A stretch of 64,000 nucleotides of DNA from Zygnema cylindricum (lineage: Eukaryota > Streptophyta > Zygnematophyceae > Zygnematales > Zygnemataceae), in assembly GCA_037447655.1 (NCBI GenBank), contig JBBHKE010000040.1, forward strand, positions 178,028-242,027, given 5' to 3'. Made by a program: the position numbers and the translations under genes. How positions within the stretch are numbered: the first letter of the stretch is position 1; every line of letters starts with the position of its first letter. Positions 1-9,769 of this stretch are shown piece after piece. The notes under the pieces are model-generated. The model was given only the letters and a program-made list of their open reading frames with translations. It was not told the origin of the DNA and ran no database searches.

Positions 1-200
1 AGAGGAACCTCCTCTACATCCTTTCTTAGATTTCCAAATTAGAGTGGGCAGCATCCATTTACATACATTTATTTGTTTAACACTTGTTTAAGACTATTGT
101 TAAACTTTCCCTTCCCCTTCCCTTTCCCCTTCCCCCTTCCCCTTTTCCCCTTTAGTTCCCCCTTCCCCTTTATTTCCCCCTTCCCCTTCCCCTTCCTTTT
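1..200. repeat. Dispersed repeat and pyrimidine tract
   Basis: Bases about 15-110 resemble 25950-26070 in the same orientation, including the shared words AAATTAGAGTGG and TTTACATAC. A C/T-only tract of CCTTCCCC-like units follows at about 105-200. On the minus strand this is downstream of the PsK1 exon, so it is probably intron of a gene that runs off the left edge. No coding sequence is seen. Confidence 0.6.
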
Positions 201-370
201 TTCGCTTCACAAATATGTTACGGGCAGCAAAATAAAGGGAGTCTAGATTTTTCTATACAGGAAAAATTTCCTTTTATTGACTTTTCCCAGAGCAACGATA
301 AGACAAAAGTTAGGCAACTTATCTTCTTCACAGATTTTTTATTTTTTTGAAAACCTACGACTCGTTTGCG
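200..370. repeat. Direct repeat, copy 1 (copy 2 at 2700-2875)
   Basis: About 170 bp matching 2700-2875 in the same orientation. Shared words include CACTTCACAAATAT, GCAGCAAAATAAAGGGA and AGAGCAACGATAA. The two copies flank the PsK1 exon and its surrounding introns. I recognise no gene in it, and it may be an old dispersed element or the trace of a duplication around PsK1. Confidence 0.7.
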
Positions 371-454
371 AAAAAGGAAAACAAAAAAAAAAAAAAAGGA
401 GAAGAAGACGAAGCCAATGCAAACGTTTTTTGACAACTTGCAATTGTCTTGTGT

Positions 455-727
455 CTTAACTTTAAAAGCATTCTCTTATCCTCCCTTAACTTAAGAATAT
501 TCACTTAACCTCCCTTAACTTAAAAAGCATTCTCTTATCCTCCTTTAACTTAAGAATATTCTCTTAACCTTCCTTAACTTAAAAAGCATTCTCTTATCCT
601 CCTTTAACTTTAAAAGTATTATCTTATCCTCCCTTAACTTAAGAATATTCTCTTATCCTCCCTTAACTTTAAAAGTATTCTCTTATCCTCCCTTAACTTA
701 AGAATATTCTCTTAACATCCCTTCACT
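455..727. repeat. Tandem minisatellite, about 30-bp unit, about 9 copies
   Basis: Imperfect tandem copies built on TCCTCCCTTAACTTAAGAAT plus TATTCTCTTA. Variants replace TTAAGAATATTC with TTAAAAAGCATTC or TTTAAAAGTATTC. The same unit occurs about three times at 41885-41998 and once each near 28980 and 29735, always beside the same conserved intron segment, so copy number has changed between paralogous introns. Confidence 0.85.
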
Positions 728-838
728 TTTGCAGACAGCAGCAGAGGTTCCCACGACTCATTTTCCACACAGCACAGCCACATACCCGCTATCCCCACAA
801 GACGGGAGGGGCAGAGAGATAGAGAGAGGACACAACAC
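728..838 (-). other. Conserved intron segment following a PsK exon
   Basis: Words such as CAGAGGTTCCCACGACTCAT, CCACACAGCACAGCCA and ACAAGACGGGAGGGG recur at 42000-42141, 29755-29868 and 28985-29107. On the minus strand each stretch follows a PsK exon donor site, or the place where one was. It is therefore the 5' part of a homologous intron retained in four paralogues. Confidence 0.75.
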
Positions 839-1245
839 CTGCTTTTTTGCTACTTCACTGTGTTTATTTTTTCCGTTTGTTTGTTTATGTTTTTTTTTTT
901 TGTTGTTTTAATTTCTTTGTTTGCTTTGTTTTCTTCTTTCTTTATTTTTTGTGTTATTTATTGTTATTTATGTTTATTTTATTTTTGTCATTTTGTTTAA
1001 GTTTTTGTTTTTTAATTTACTTTTTATTTTCTGCTTTTAAATTTCTGATTTTGTTTTTTAATTTACTTTGTTTTTTTTGAAAAATAAAAAGGTGGAGCTT
1101 CTTGAGCGTCATAAAACTGTGTTTGTGTCTTGGAGCTCAAAAAGCTCTTTTTCTTCCTATAGAAGAGAAAAGTGAGAAAGATTAATGGATTGACAATTTT
1201 TTTTTTTTTGTTTTGTTTTTTTTTTTTTTTGTTTTTTTATTTTTT

Positions 1246-1315
<70 letters not shown>

Positions 1316-2113
1316 ATTAGTTCTAACATATCTAAACATTCATACCGGTTGTTTCCGTCGTTTCCAGACGTTGTCAAGAGCGTCAAACTTTTGTGTACCC
1401 GTTATGTGGTCCATCTTTTGTACCACTTCCTCTGTGGACATTGTGATGTGACGTTCCAAACATTCTGCAGCGAGTTGAGTGAGTTCTTCAATCACATCCT
1501 TCGGCCATTCTTTCACACGAGGGTCGAGATTCGCTTTCAGATCATCTTGTGACGTGACATGTTCATCCAACAATGGTCCCTTCAGCATTTCTCTCAGCAT
1601 CCTGCCAAAATATAAAATCGAATTCCTGTATCTAGGGGTCCAAACTAGCTTGCAACTGTCTTCGGGATTCAGAAATATTATTTCAGTGTCTATCATCAAC
1701 TGTCTTCTAAGGTCCCGCTGTGCATGTGCTACTTGGTTTGCTATCCGACAACAATCCCACCAACCCAAACCTTGCTTTATCCTATCCTTCAAGCTCCCTC
1801 CCTCTCCCCCTTCCACCACAATGCTTCCGCTGTCGCGACACCAGCCTATGATCTTCAACACGCAGGCAGTTCTGAGTCCCTGTATCCCACATGCTCTGTA
1901 TGCGGCCATGAATCTGTCTGCCTCTTGGATAAATTTCAAAACAAGGACCACCACGGGTGCTCCCTTCAACGTCCCCCTATAGGCAGACAAGTCAGGATAT
2001 TGAGGCAGTAAATCGTGACTGCCCTGTCGCGCATCCTCCACTTGCTTCCGAGAGAGTGTACGGATGCCTCTGAGGTCATCTTCCATCTGCACAGTGGTGG
2101 GCCCCACATGCAT
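839..2113 (-). CDS. PsK1: catalytically empty kinase-like exon, interrupted near its 3' end
   Basis: Exon of the PsK family, minus strand. It opens right after a splice-acceptor-like CTGACAG and reads 240 residues open before leaving the family pattern near 1404. Kinase landmarks in order are: end of the N-lobe YRGTLKGAPVVVLVL, where the usual VAIK lysine is missing; a degenerate match to HPHVAKVIGW read as ACVLKIIGWCRD; hinge SIVVEGGEGGSLKDRI; helix E CRIANQVAHA; helix F FGRMLREML; and C-lobe end DPRVKEWPKDVIEELTQLA. There is no HRD and no DFG. The last codons (SEVAKKQ then GT) resume at 861-839 after an A/T-rich insertion. The downstream kinase exon would lie beyond the left edge. PsK identity is firm; whether this copy makes protein is doubtful. 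Confidence 0.75.
862..1403. other. A/T-rich insertion inside the PsK1 exon
   Basis: About 540 bp separate MDHI (ending near 1405) from SEVAKKQ (starting near 861), residues that are adjacent in PsK5 and PsK7. On the plus strand the insert is T-rich and holds a T run of about 70 bases at 1241-1314. No coding domain, LTR or terminal inverted repeat is visible. It could be a degraded poly(A) retroposon or an intron acquired inside the exon. I see no convincing target duplication beyond CACA. Confidence 0.55.
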
Positions 2114-2283
2114 CTGTCAGCTGGGGGGGAGGGTGGAGGAGGGGAGAAAGGGAGGGGGGGAAAGGGAGGGAGAGGGGGGAGAAGCGGGAGGGGGGGCGGG
2201 TGGAAGCGGGGGAGGAGAGGGAGGGAGGGATGGGGGAGAGAGAGGGAGGGAGGGAAGGAGGGAGGAGGAGGGAGGAGGAGGGA

Positions 2284-2374
<91 letters not shown>

Positions 2375-2459
2375 GGAGGGAGGAGAGGAGCTTAAGGGAT
2401 AGGATAGGACAAAATTTTCTGTTCCTTTCAAAATCCTTTTCTAAACTTCTTTAAACGCC
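2114..2459. repeat. Purine tract with about 85-base G homopolymer
   Basis: Plus strand is G/A only from about 2120 to 2390 with an almost unbroken G run at 2287-2373. Read on the coding (minus) strand it is a C-rich pyrimidine tract ending in CCCCCCAGCTGACAG directly before the PsK1 exon, which is where a 3' splice-site pyrimidine tract belongs. It is an over-expanded intron element rather than coding DNA. Confidence 0.85.
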
Positions 2460-2710
2460 TTTTTCCCTCCCCAAAGCAGACAGAGGCCTTGCTATCTCTG
2501 AGAGAGCTGCTGGAGGGGGAGGGGAGCAGGGAGGGGGAAAGACCAGCAGAAGAGAGGGAGAGGAGCAGGTTGACAATTGGAGGGAATAATGGGAGAGAGT
2601 TCAAGTTCCCCCTCCCTGCACTCCTCTCCGGGAAGGGCACCGTCATCTAAAAAGCGGTTGAAGTCGGAAATAAATATACAAAAGAAAATAAAAAAAGATA
2701 ACTTTTTTCA
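2460..2710. repeat. Direct repeat, copy 1 (copy 2 at 25390-25670)
   Basis: Shared words with 25390-25670 include GAGAGAGCTGCTGGAGGG, GGGAAGGGC and GGAAATAAAT followed by ACACAAAAGAAAA-type sequence. It lies upstream of the PsK1 exon on the minus strand. The second copy lies upstream of a locus that has lost its PsK and kinase exons, so it probably marks duplicated 5' intron or flank. Confidence 0.7.
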
Positions 2711-2875
2711 CTTCACAAATATTTTACGTGCAGCAAAATAAAGGGAATCTGGATTTTTCTATGCAAGAAAAATCTGCATTTTATCGACTTTTTCCAGAGC
2801 AACGATAACACAAAAGTTAGGCAACTTATTTACTTTACAGTTTTTTTTTTTTTAAGCCTACGGCTTGAGTAGGGA
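2700..2875. repeat. Direct repeat, copy 2 of 200-370
   Basis: Second copy of the 170-bp repeat described at 200-370, ending at a T run and the words AAGCCTACGGCTT. It lies immediately before the long purine tract. Confidence 0.7.
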
Positions 2876-3339
2876 GGGAGAGAGAGGGGGAGAGAGAGGG
2901 AGAGGGAGAGGAAGAGGAAGAAGGTGAAGGATAGGGAGAGGGAGAGGGTGATTTAGAGGGAGATGGAGAGGGGGGGGAGGGGAAGAGGTGAATAGGGGTA
3001 GAGGGGAACAGGGGAAGAGGGTGAGCAAGAGGGCGGGGGAGAGGGGGAACCAAGGGGAGATGGGAACAGTGAGGGAGTCAGGGAGTGTGAGATGAGTGAG
3101 GAGGGATAAGGGGAGAGGTGGTGAGGGAGAGAGGGGGAGAGAGGGAGAGGGATAGAGGGGGATAGGGTGAGCGAGTAAGGGGGGGGAGAGGGGAAACGCG
3201 GCGGAGTAGGGAAAGTGGATAGCTGGTGAGGGAGTGAGGGAGAGTAGACAGAGAGGGAAAGGGAGGGAGAGGGGGAGGGAGGGAGAGGGAAAGGGATGGA
3301 AAAATGTCGTGTTACAAAGAGGAAACAAAGGCATTAATC
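2876..3339. repeat. Purine (GA/GGGA) microsatellite
   Basis: About 420 bp of nearly pure plus-strand purine made of GGGAGAGGGAGAG-type units. Proline/serine/leucine-rich frames on the minus strand are translations of this repeat and not genes. Polypurine tracts of this length can adopt triplex or G-quadruplex structures in general; nothing here shows that they do. Confidence 0.8.
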
Positions 3340-4435
3340 AGACTAACTATGATTAATGGGCTTTGAGAAACAAGATTTTCTTGGGATATTGGAAGGGAAG
3401 AAACATCAGAGGACCAATCAGATAGCTTTTCAACTTTTTTTTTCAGAAATGTGTGACAGTTGGGTATCCTGAGAATTTGCTTGTAGGATTCTTTTTGTCT
3501 GATTTCTACCATTAATTATAATATTTTCTCTTAATCAGAAAGAAGGGGAAAGTGCATATTCAGTTCAGAAAAATAATACATAGAGATTCAAAAATGGAAA
3601 TTAGACAAAAAAGATGTTGTATAACCCTAAATGCAATCCGCCTTTATTGATAATGCGTATCTCCTTTGTTTTTCTTTTGTGTTGTGCGTGTGTGTGTATG
3701 TGTGTGTGTGTGTTACTCACAAAGAATCCACCTATTGCTTTTGGTTCCTATACAGTTCTTTTCGCTTGGGGGGGGAGAGGAGGTGTTTGCAAAACAATCA
3801 AGGGTTTCGAGCATTGGTGATCATCGTCGAATCATAAAACAGAATTACAGAGACTTCAGTCATTAAAAAACATAAAAAATACTCTGCTTGTTCACACCGA
3901 AAACAGCCTTTTCCACAGAATACCAGGAAAAAGGTTATTAATCAAAAATGAGCTGCAGGTTAAAGGACAAAGTCTGTATCTCGAAGATGACATGATGTCA
4001 GAACATGCATCATTTTCATGAACATATTTCTGATGATCACCTTATGAAAAATAATGATTGGAAAGGAAACATAACAATGAATGAATAACAATAACAGAAA
4101 CGTACAAAACTTGCAGGGACAAAAAAAATGGATTACAATTTTGAAAATTTGTCATGTGATCATATGTGCGTTGGCAAATTACACAAGTTTTAAAAATAGT
4201 CTTATAATACCACAACTTGTACCTACTTATATACATGTATATACACATGCAGAATACTATCTACAGTGAAGTTTGTGCTAGTTTTTTAGACACCAATACT
4301 ACATCGCTGCTACAATGTCTAATTTCTCTTTAATTAAACTTTGTAGAAACATGCAGTTAACTTGCCCTCAATTTTTTTCATAAAAAGTTTGATAATTCAA
4401 ACTATTGAAGGTTAAAAACCTACATGTTTTTGAGT
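3340..4435 (-). other. 3' flank of gypsy-derived unit A, possible LTR
   Basis: About 1.1 kb with a counterpart at 9770-10949. Shared stretches include GACCAATCAGAT, CAGTTGGGTATCC and the block around 4060-4270. It lies just downstream of the GPY/F reading frame on the minus strand, where a 3' LTR would be expected. I cannot find a matching 5' copy or a convincing TG...CA boundary, so the LTR call is inference. A (TG)n run is at 3688-3711. Confidence 0.45.
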
Positions 4436-5146
4436 TTATTGTCGGCATAGCACTTTTCGTCTTCTGGTTTTATCTGTTTCTAAGTTTAGGGTTTCTAGAG
4501 ATTCATCTGCCTCTAGGTTAAGGATTTCTAGACGAAATGCAGATTTCCGGCCATAAAAAGGAAGCTTCGGCGAAGTGTACGGTCGTAAAAAGGAGACATG
4601 GAACACATTATCCCGACAGATGTCGTCAGGCACGTTTAGTTTGTACGAATATTCGCCCATTTTTTGAAGAATACGATACGGTCCGATAAAACGATGGGAC
4701 GCCGTTTTCAATAATGAATCACAATCTTGTAGGAAAGCCGTAGTAGGAAGGTTCGAGGAAACAAACACAGAATCCCCAACAGAATATTCGAGAGGTCTTT
4801 GCAAAACCATTTCTTTTCGATTTTTTTGAGTTGGTTGTCGTCTTCGTTGTTCTGCTTCTCGAATCTTTCGTTTCTGCAGGAATATCGCCCAATGGTCTTG
4901 CAGCTTCGGAAGTCGAGAGTTGGTGGGGGGAAAGGAAGAAGCACGAGAAGCATGCGACTTGTGTCCAGATTCAGTTTCAGTTTCAGTTTCAGTTGAAGAG
5001 GAGCTTGTATTACAGGAAAGAAATCCTGTGACGTCAGTTTCTGAAAATATCTCCTCCTGATGATGTGGAAGCTCGTGAAAATAGAGATAAATATTTCCTT
5101 CAAACGACATACTTTCTCCATCAGCAAAACCTTTTCCTGCCGCCAT
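4436..5146 (-). CDS. Ty3/gypsy integrase C-terminal (GPY/F) protein, copy A
   Basis: Open frame of 236 residues from ATG at 5146. The N-terminal 75 residues are acidic and Ser/Thr-rich (including a TETETETES run at about 52-60) and match nothing I know. Residues about 80-190 are a textbook gypsy integrase C-terminus: a basic helix (QKRKIREAEQRRR), YSVGDSVFVSS, the GPY/F signature HRFIGPYRIL at 151-160, and NVFHVSFLRPY ending at 190. The catalytic DDE core, reverse transcriptase and Gag are absent. A second copy at 10950-11765 begins at the matching place (both read FADGES shortly after the ATG), so the start looks real. It is either a remnant of a non-autonomous element or a captured integrase tail. 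Function is unknown. Confidence 0.75.
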   Translation of the reverse strand: MAAGKGFADGESMSFEGNIYLYFHELPHHQEEIFSETDVTGFLSCNTSSSSTETETETESGHKSHASRASSFPPTNSRLPKLQDHWAIFLQKRKIREAEQRRRQPTQKNRKEMVLQRPLEYSVGDSVFVSSNLPTTAFLQDCDSLLKTASHRFIGPYRILQKMGEYSYKLNVPDDICRDNVFHVSFLRPYTSPKLPFYGRKSAFRLEILNLEADESLETLNLETDKTRRRKVLCRQ

Positions 5147-6540
5147 TAAAACCTTTCCTGCTGACAAAATTTCTCCACCAAATAGGTGACTAATCAAAGA
5201 ATCTAATTTTGAATTAATATTAATTAATAATTAATTAATCGGTGACTGACTAAAGAAACGTAATTGGTTGCTGAGATGGCTGCAATGCCAGAAAAAAAGC
5301 AAAAAGTAAACAAAATGTCTCAAAAATGTAGTATTTCCTTAGTAAACTATTTGAAAAACTGTTGCAGAATTTGAGCAGAGATTAAGAAGCTTGTAAAAGG
5401 TTAACTGCTAAAAGTAGAAATTTCTATCTTCTGGAAAATAAATCCAGAAATCCTCTGCAATTGTATATTCCACTCTGAAATGGTAGAATCCGATCGGAAA
5501 CTGCTATCGAGCTCTATTACAGGAGGTTGTCTTCTTAATTTTTATATTTTACAAAGATTTGTCTGCACTCTGCAGCCGTTTCTCACAGGAAACGCGTGAG
5601 GTTATAATTTCGAGGTTTGTTACATTGAACAGCTTTGACTCTGGATTAACCAATCAGAATCAGCTGCCGGCAATGTCGTTTACTGAACTTTTTTTGACTG
5701 ACAAAAAAGTTTGAAACGGCAAACTGAACTCTGTAACGGTGCAATTTTCTGTCAGACTACACGTGTAGTAATATAAATGGCGCACACTATTTCCCACTGC
5801 TGTCACAGAAGATTTCAAAAGAATCTGTTTCTGACATTTTTGGGTAATCCCATCGCCCAAAACGACCTTTGATTGGATCATAGCTTAAGCGTGCGAAAAG
5901 GTAAAAAATATGTGGTCGTTATGGTCATTCCGTACTTTATGCACATCATATTCGATTTTCCGTAAAATACACGTATAGTATGTTTTTCCAGGATATAGCG
6001 TTTCCACCAGTTTTCGCACTTTTACCACCGTACCTAAATGGGCTGGGCCTAATGGGAGCTCAGGACCCTAATAAAGGATGATTAATTGATTATCCATGTA
6101 AAGCCCCTTTAAAAAGGTAAATAAGTGTCCCAGTCGACTTATTTCCAGTTACCCGTATTTCCTGACTGAAACCGTTGAACTGTCACGTCTTAGACCAGAA
6201 CTTTTGTCCGTGTCTGCGGGGAGAGTCATCAGACATGCTCAATAATTCCGTTGACTTTTTTTTGTCATTTTTTTAGAACTCCGGCGACCTGTCTTTTCTT
6301 GTTCCAATTACGTACGGAATAATTGTCGTAACTTGCATTGGAAACAACCGTCACATTTATGTACGGACAAACTGTCGTGACATGCGTCGGGTACAGCTGG
6401 ACAAAGGTTGCAGGAGCAGAAACGAATCTGATTGGCGAAAAGAAAATGCTAAGGACAAAAAAAAAAATCTGCACACGAAATATTCCTCCGGAAGTACGTT
6501 TTATCGAATTAAATTGACCTTTTCTAACGAACATTTTTTG
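5147..6540 (-). other. 5' flank of gypsy-derived unit A
   Basis: Conserved with 11766-13090. Shared words include ACGAATCTGATTGGCGAAAA (near 6420 and 12969), and GTGCGAAA and CCGTAA motifs. It holds ATTGG/CCAAT words, and 5211-5240 is a TTAAT-repeat stretch close to the ATG. It may be promoter and leader of the GPY/F frame. Open frames here, including 6265-6642 on the minus strand with a hydrophobic centre, match no family I know. Confidence 0.4.
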
Positions 6541-6559
6541 TCGTATGTGGAAAACAGCA

Positions 6560-6842
6560 GGAAAGCTCTGGACTTTCCTCCCTTCCCCTCTCCATAAGAC
6601 CTTCCCTTGTCTCCATCCCTCCCTATTCTCCTTTATTCTCATATTTTATCTTTTATTCCTCCTCCCTCTTCCTCCGTTTCCTACGCCTCCTCCTCTCCCT
6701 CCTGGATTCTCTTTTCCTTTTCCTCTCTCTCCCCTTCCCTCTCTCCTTCCTCCCCCTCCCCCCTCCCTCCCCCCCCCTCCCTCTGTGAGAAGGGAGGGTG
6801 AGTGGCAGCGGCAGAGTAGGGGATCTCTATATGCCTGAGAGA

Positions 6843-6913
<71 letters not shown>

Positions 6914-7265
6914 GGAGGAGGGGGAGGGGGGAGGGGGAGGGGGGAGAGGAGGGGGAGGTAACTGGTGAGAGAGGCATCCGTTATATCATGAAGAGGAGGA
7001 AGTGTAGAAAGAGAAGGAGGAGGAGGAGGAAGGGGAAGAGGGGGAGGAGGAGAGGAAATCTGGAGAGGGATGGAGGAGGATATATAGTGTAGTAGTCCAA
7101 GAATAGGCTGTTTTGTCGGGAGGAGAGTGAGGAGAAGGGGGAAGGGTAGGAGGGGAGGCGAGAGGAGGGGGGGAAGGAAGTAGGCGAGGGGAGGGGAGGG
7201 GAGGATAAGGGGCGGAGGGGAGGGGAATGTGTGGGAGAAGGAGGGGGGGGGGGGGGGGGGGGGGC
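6560..7265. repeat. Pyrimidine-to-purine switch with about 70-base G run
   Basis: C/T-rich from about 6570 to 6785 changes abruptly to G/A-rich from about 6787 to 7265. G runs lie at 6845-6912 and 7242-7264. Reading frames here translate to Pro/Ser or Gly/Glu/Arg repeats only. No gene. Confidence 0.85.
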
Positions 7266-8939
7266 GGGGGCGAGAGTTTTTTACGACTTCTTACGACCGC
7301 TTTTATCGTTTGATCATTTCTTCATGTTTTTTTTTTTTTTTTTTTTTTGTTCTTAGCCGCAGAAGTTTATATCTTATTAAATTTGTGTGCATTGACTTTG
7401 CCTTCTTCTGCATCGCTTTTTTTTTTTTTGTCGTTTTCTTGCTTTACTGACAAGCCACAGGTTTTGCAAGAAAAATGGAAGCAGAAGAAAAAAAATAAAA
7501 AAAATGTGAGATGCCTTCTGACATTGGTCCTCACCTTTATTGTGAAACAAATTGCATTAAAATCTAAATCTTTCAGTTAAATTTTTAGAAATTTTATCTA
7601 TAATTTTATCTACCTTCTATAGAAGATTATGGGAGAGGAGGAGGGAGGGGAAGGGGAAGGAGGATAAGGATAGAGGAAAGAGAGGTGGAGCTGGAAGGAG
7701 GGGTAGGGTTAGAGGGGGGGGGGGGTGGGGGGGGAAGGGGGAGGGGGGGGGGGGGAAGAGAGGGTGGGGGAGGGGTAGCGATGATTCCACCATTGCAGTT
7801 CTGGGGTTCGGATGAAATTAAAAAAAAAAAGAGGGATAAAAAATAGAAAAGTAGAATGAACTAAATTAACTGGAAATAAAAATTAAAAAGCAAGAACTGA
7901 AAAAAATGGAAGAGAATAAAATAAAATAGAAGAAAATAAAAGAGAACCCCTTGTCCCCCCATTTCCCTGCCTCCCTTCTTCCCTCCCCATTTCCTCCCTG
8001 CCCGCCCTCTTCCCTGCCCCCCCACTTCCCTGCCCCCTCTCTTCCCTGCCCCCCCCCCCCCCCCCCCCTCCTTTCTGCTGATCTCATGATCTCAAGGCTT
8101 GATAAGGGTGGGGACGGGAAAGTGATAGAGGAGGGGGGGGGAAGAGGGAGAGAGGAGGGGGGTGGGGGGAAGAGAGGGGAGGCCTGGGGGGGGGATCTGG
8201 AGAGTGAGAAGAGGAAAAATAGTATAGTAGCTCAAGAATATACTTTTTTGTCGTTTTCTCCCTCTCTCAGCCTTTGGTGGGGGGAGGGGGCAAGGGAAGG
8301 AAGTGAGGGGTGGGAAGGGAGTGAAGAGGAGGGAGGAGGAGGGAGAGGCGGGAAGCGAGTAGGGAAGGGGGGAGAAGGGAGACAGGGGGTGAAGGGGGAA
8401 AGGGGGGAAGGGGGGACTGAGAGAATGGCGGGAGGGAAGGAGGGAAGGGGGAGTGGGGTGGGGAGGGGAGGGGGAAGTGTGGGAGGGGGAGAGGGGGGGA
8501 GGTCGGGGCGAAGGAGGAGAGGGAGAGGAGGGAGATAGGGAGGAAGAAGTAGTTTTGAGATGGGGAGGTTTCAGGGGAAGTTTGGGAAAACTGATTCCGC
8601 ATTTTGAGTGAGAGGAGGGAGGAGAGAGGTAAATGGAGGGAAGGCGCGGGAGAAGGACACCGAGGTGGAGGGGGGGGGGGGGGGTGTAGAGGGTTGGGAG
8701 GGGAGGGGGGAGATGGGAGGGAAAAAATAGAGGGGGGAGCTTCAAAAGGGGGGGAGGAGGATCTTTGGGAATGGGGGAGTTTTAAGGCAAAAATGGTCGG
8801 GTGGGGGAGGGGGGGAGAGGGGGAAGGGGAAAGGCGAAGAGGACAGGGGCTAGGGGGTAGGGGTGGGGTGTAGGGGGTAAGGGGTAAGGAGTAGGGGGCA
8901 GGGGGGTGTTGAGATGGAGAAGGACGAAATTAAGCCTTT
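7266..8939. repeat. AT-rich spacer, pyrimidine block and 0.8-kb purine block
   Basis: 7266-7610 is AT-rich with T runs and no gene. 7615-7785 is G/A-rich with G runs. 7945-8080 is almost pure C/T ending in a C run, and 8107-8935 is almost pure G/A, a second strand-composition switch. The long Gly/Arg/Glu (plus) and Pro/Ser/Leu (minus) frames are repeat translations. Confidence 0.8.
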
Positions 8940-9769
8940 GGAGACGCTCTGAGGAAGACTTCAGGGGCTTTTTCTGAACCCCATTAGGAAAGTTTGGGGG
9001 GGGTGAAGAGAGAGAGATGGGAGATTTGTTCTTTAAGAGCAGGGCGTTAAACCTGGTGAACAGAGTAAACCTCTCTCTCTTTCTCCCACTCCCCCTCTCT
9101 CCCTATCCCCCTCCCTCTCCCTCTCTCCCTGTATGAATCGGCCATTACCAGAATATCGGATTTGAGGAAGTCTAATGGCACCAATGTACCCCATTTTCTG
9201 AACCAATCTATCCCCAATTTAATATTTTTTTACTCATAATTTGGCGTTAAAATTTGTTATTCAAATTGTTATTTTGTCGTTTTCTGAGTTTATTTTCTAA
9301 AACAGACCCTTATTTTAGAACAAATTATTTCGAAGTATTCCGAATTATTTCCATATTTGTCGCAATTTCCTAAATAATTTTCTTTCCCTGTCTGCCTATA
9401 TACTCTATATACCATTAAAAAAATATACAAAGAAGTGGTTTAACAACAATTCAACAATAATTGCGGTTATAAGCTTTGAAAACCTTAAAAATTTTAAAAA
9501 CCCTAATTTTTCTGCAAGCAACGAATTTTGTAACCCTTCAAAATTTATATCATTAACTAGCAGTTATACCTCTTGATAGTCTCTCTTTTTTACTAAATTT
9601 TTGTACCTTTTCAATTCTACGATCCTTACATATTTAGTTCTTATAAAGAAGATGAAAGAAAAACAGTAAAGCCCTTCGTGCAGGCAATGGCAATTTCTCT
9701 GAATGTGGATAAATGTCTTTTTAGAAAGAGGAGAAAAAAACAATAATTAGGCTATATATGGTGAAAGGA
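8940..9769. repeat. Dispersed repeat (with 46310-46560) and AT-rich spacer
   Basis: 8940-9180 shares a pyrimidine block and the words AGTCTAATGGCA and AGTCCAATGGCA with 46440-46560. 9181-9769 is AT-rich, and I see no gene or element there. Confidence 0.5.

Noticed and set aside
455-727. CRISPR-like regular repeats
   Set aside because: Units are imperfect, directly tandem without unique spacers, and recur in paralogous introns of a eukaryotic gene.
1157-1339. Poly-lysine frame
   Set aside because: Reads through a long A run on the minus strand; no flanking coding sequence.
2015-2454. Overlapping Gly/Arg- or Pro-rich open frames across the G tract
   Set aside because: Translations of a homopolymer and G/A repeat in every frame; no independent start or domain, and the tract lies in an intron position before PsK1.
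8092-8745. 217-codon Pro/Ser/Leu-rich minus-strand frame and opposing Gly/Arg frames
   Set aside because: Stop codons cannot arise in pure purine or pyrimidine tracts except rarely, so long frames are expected by composition alone.
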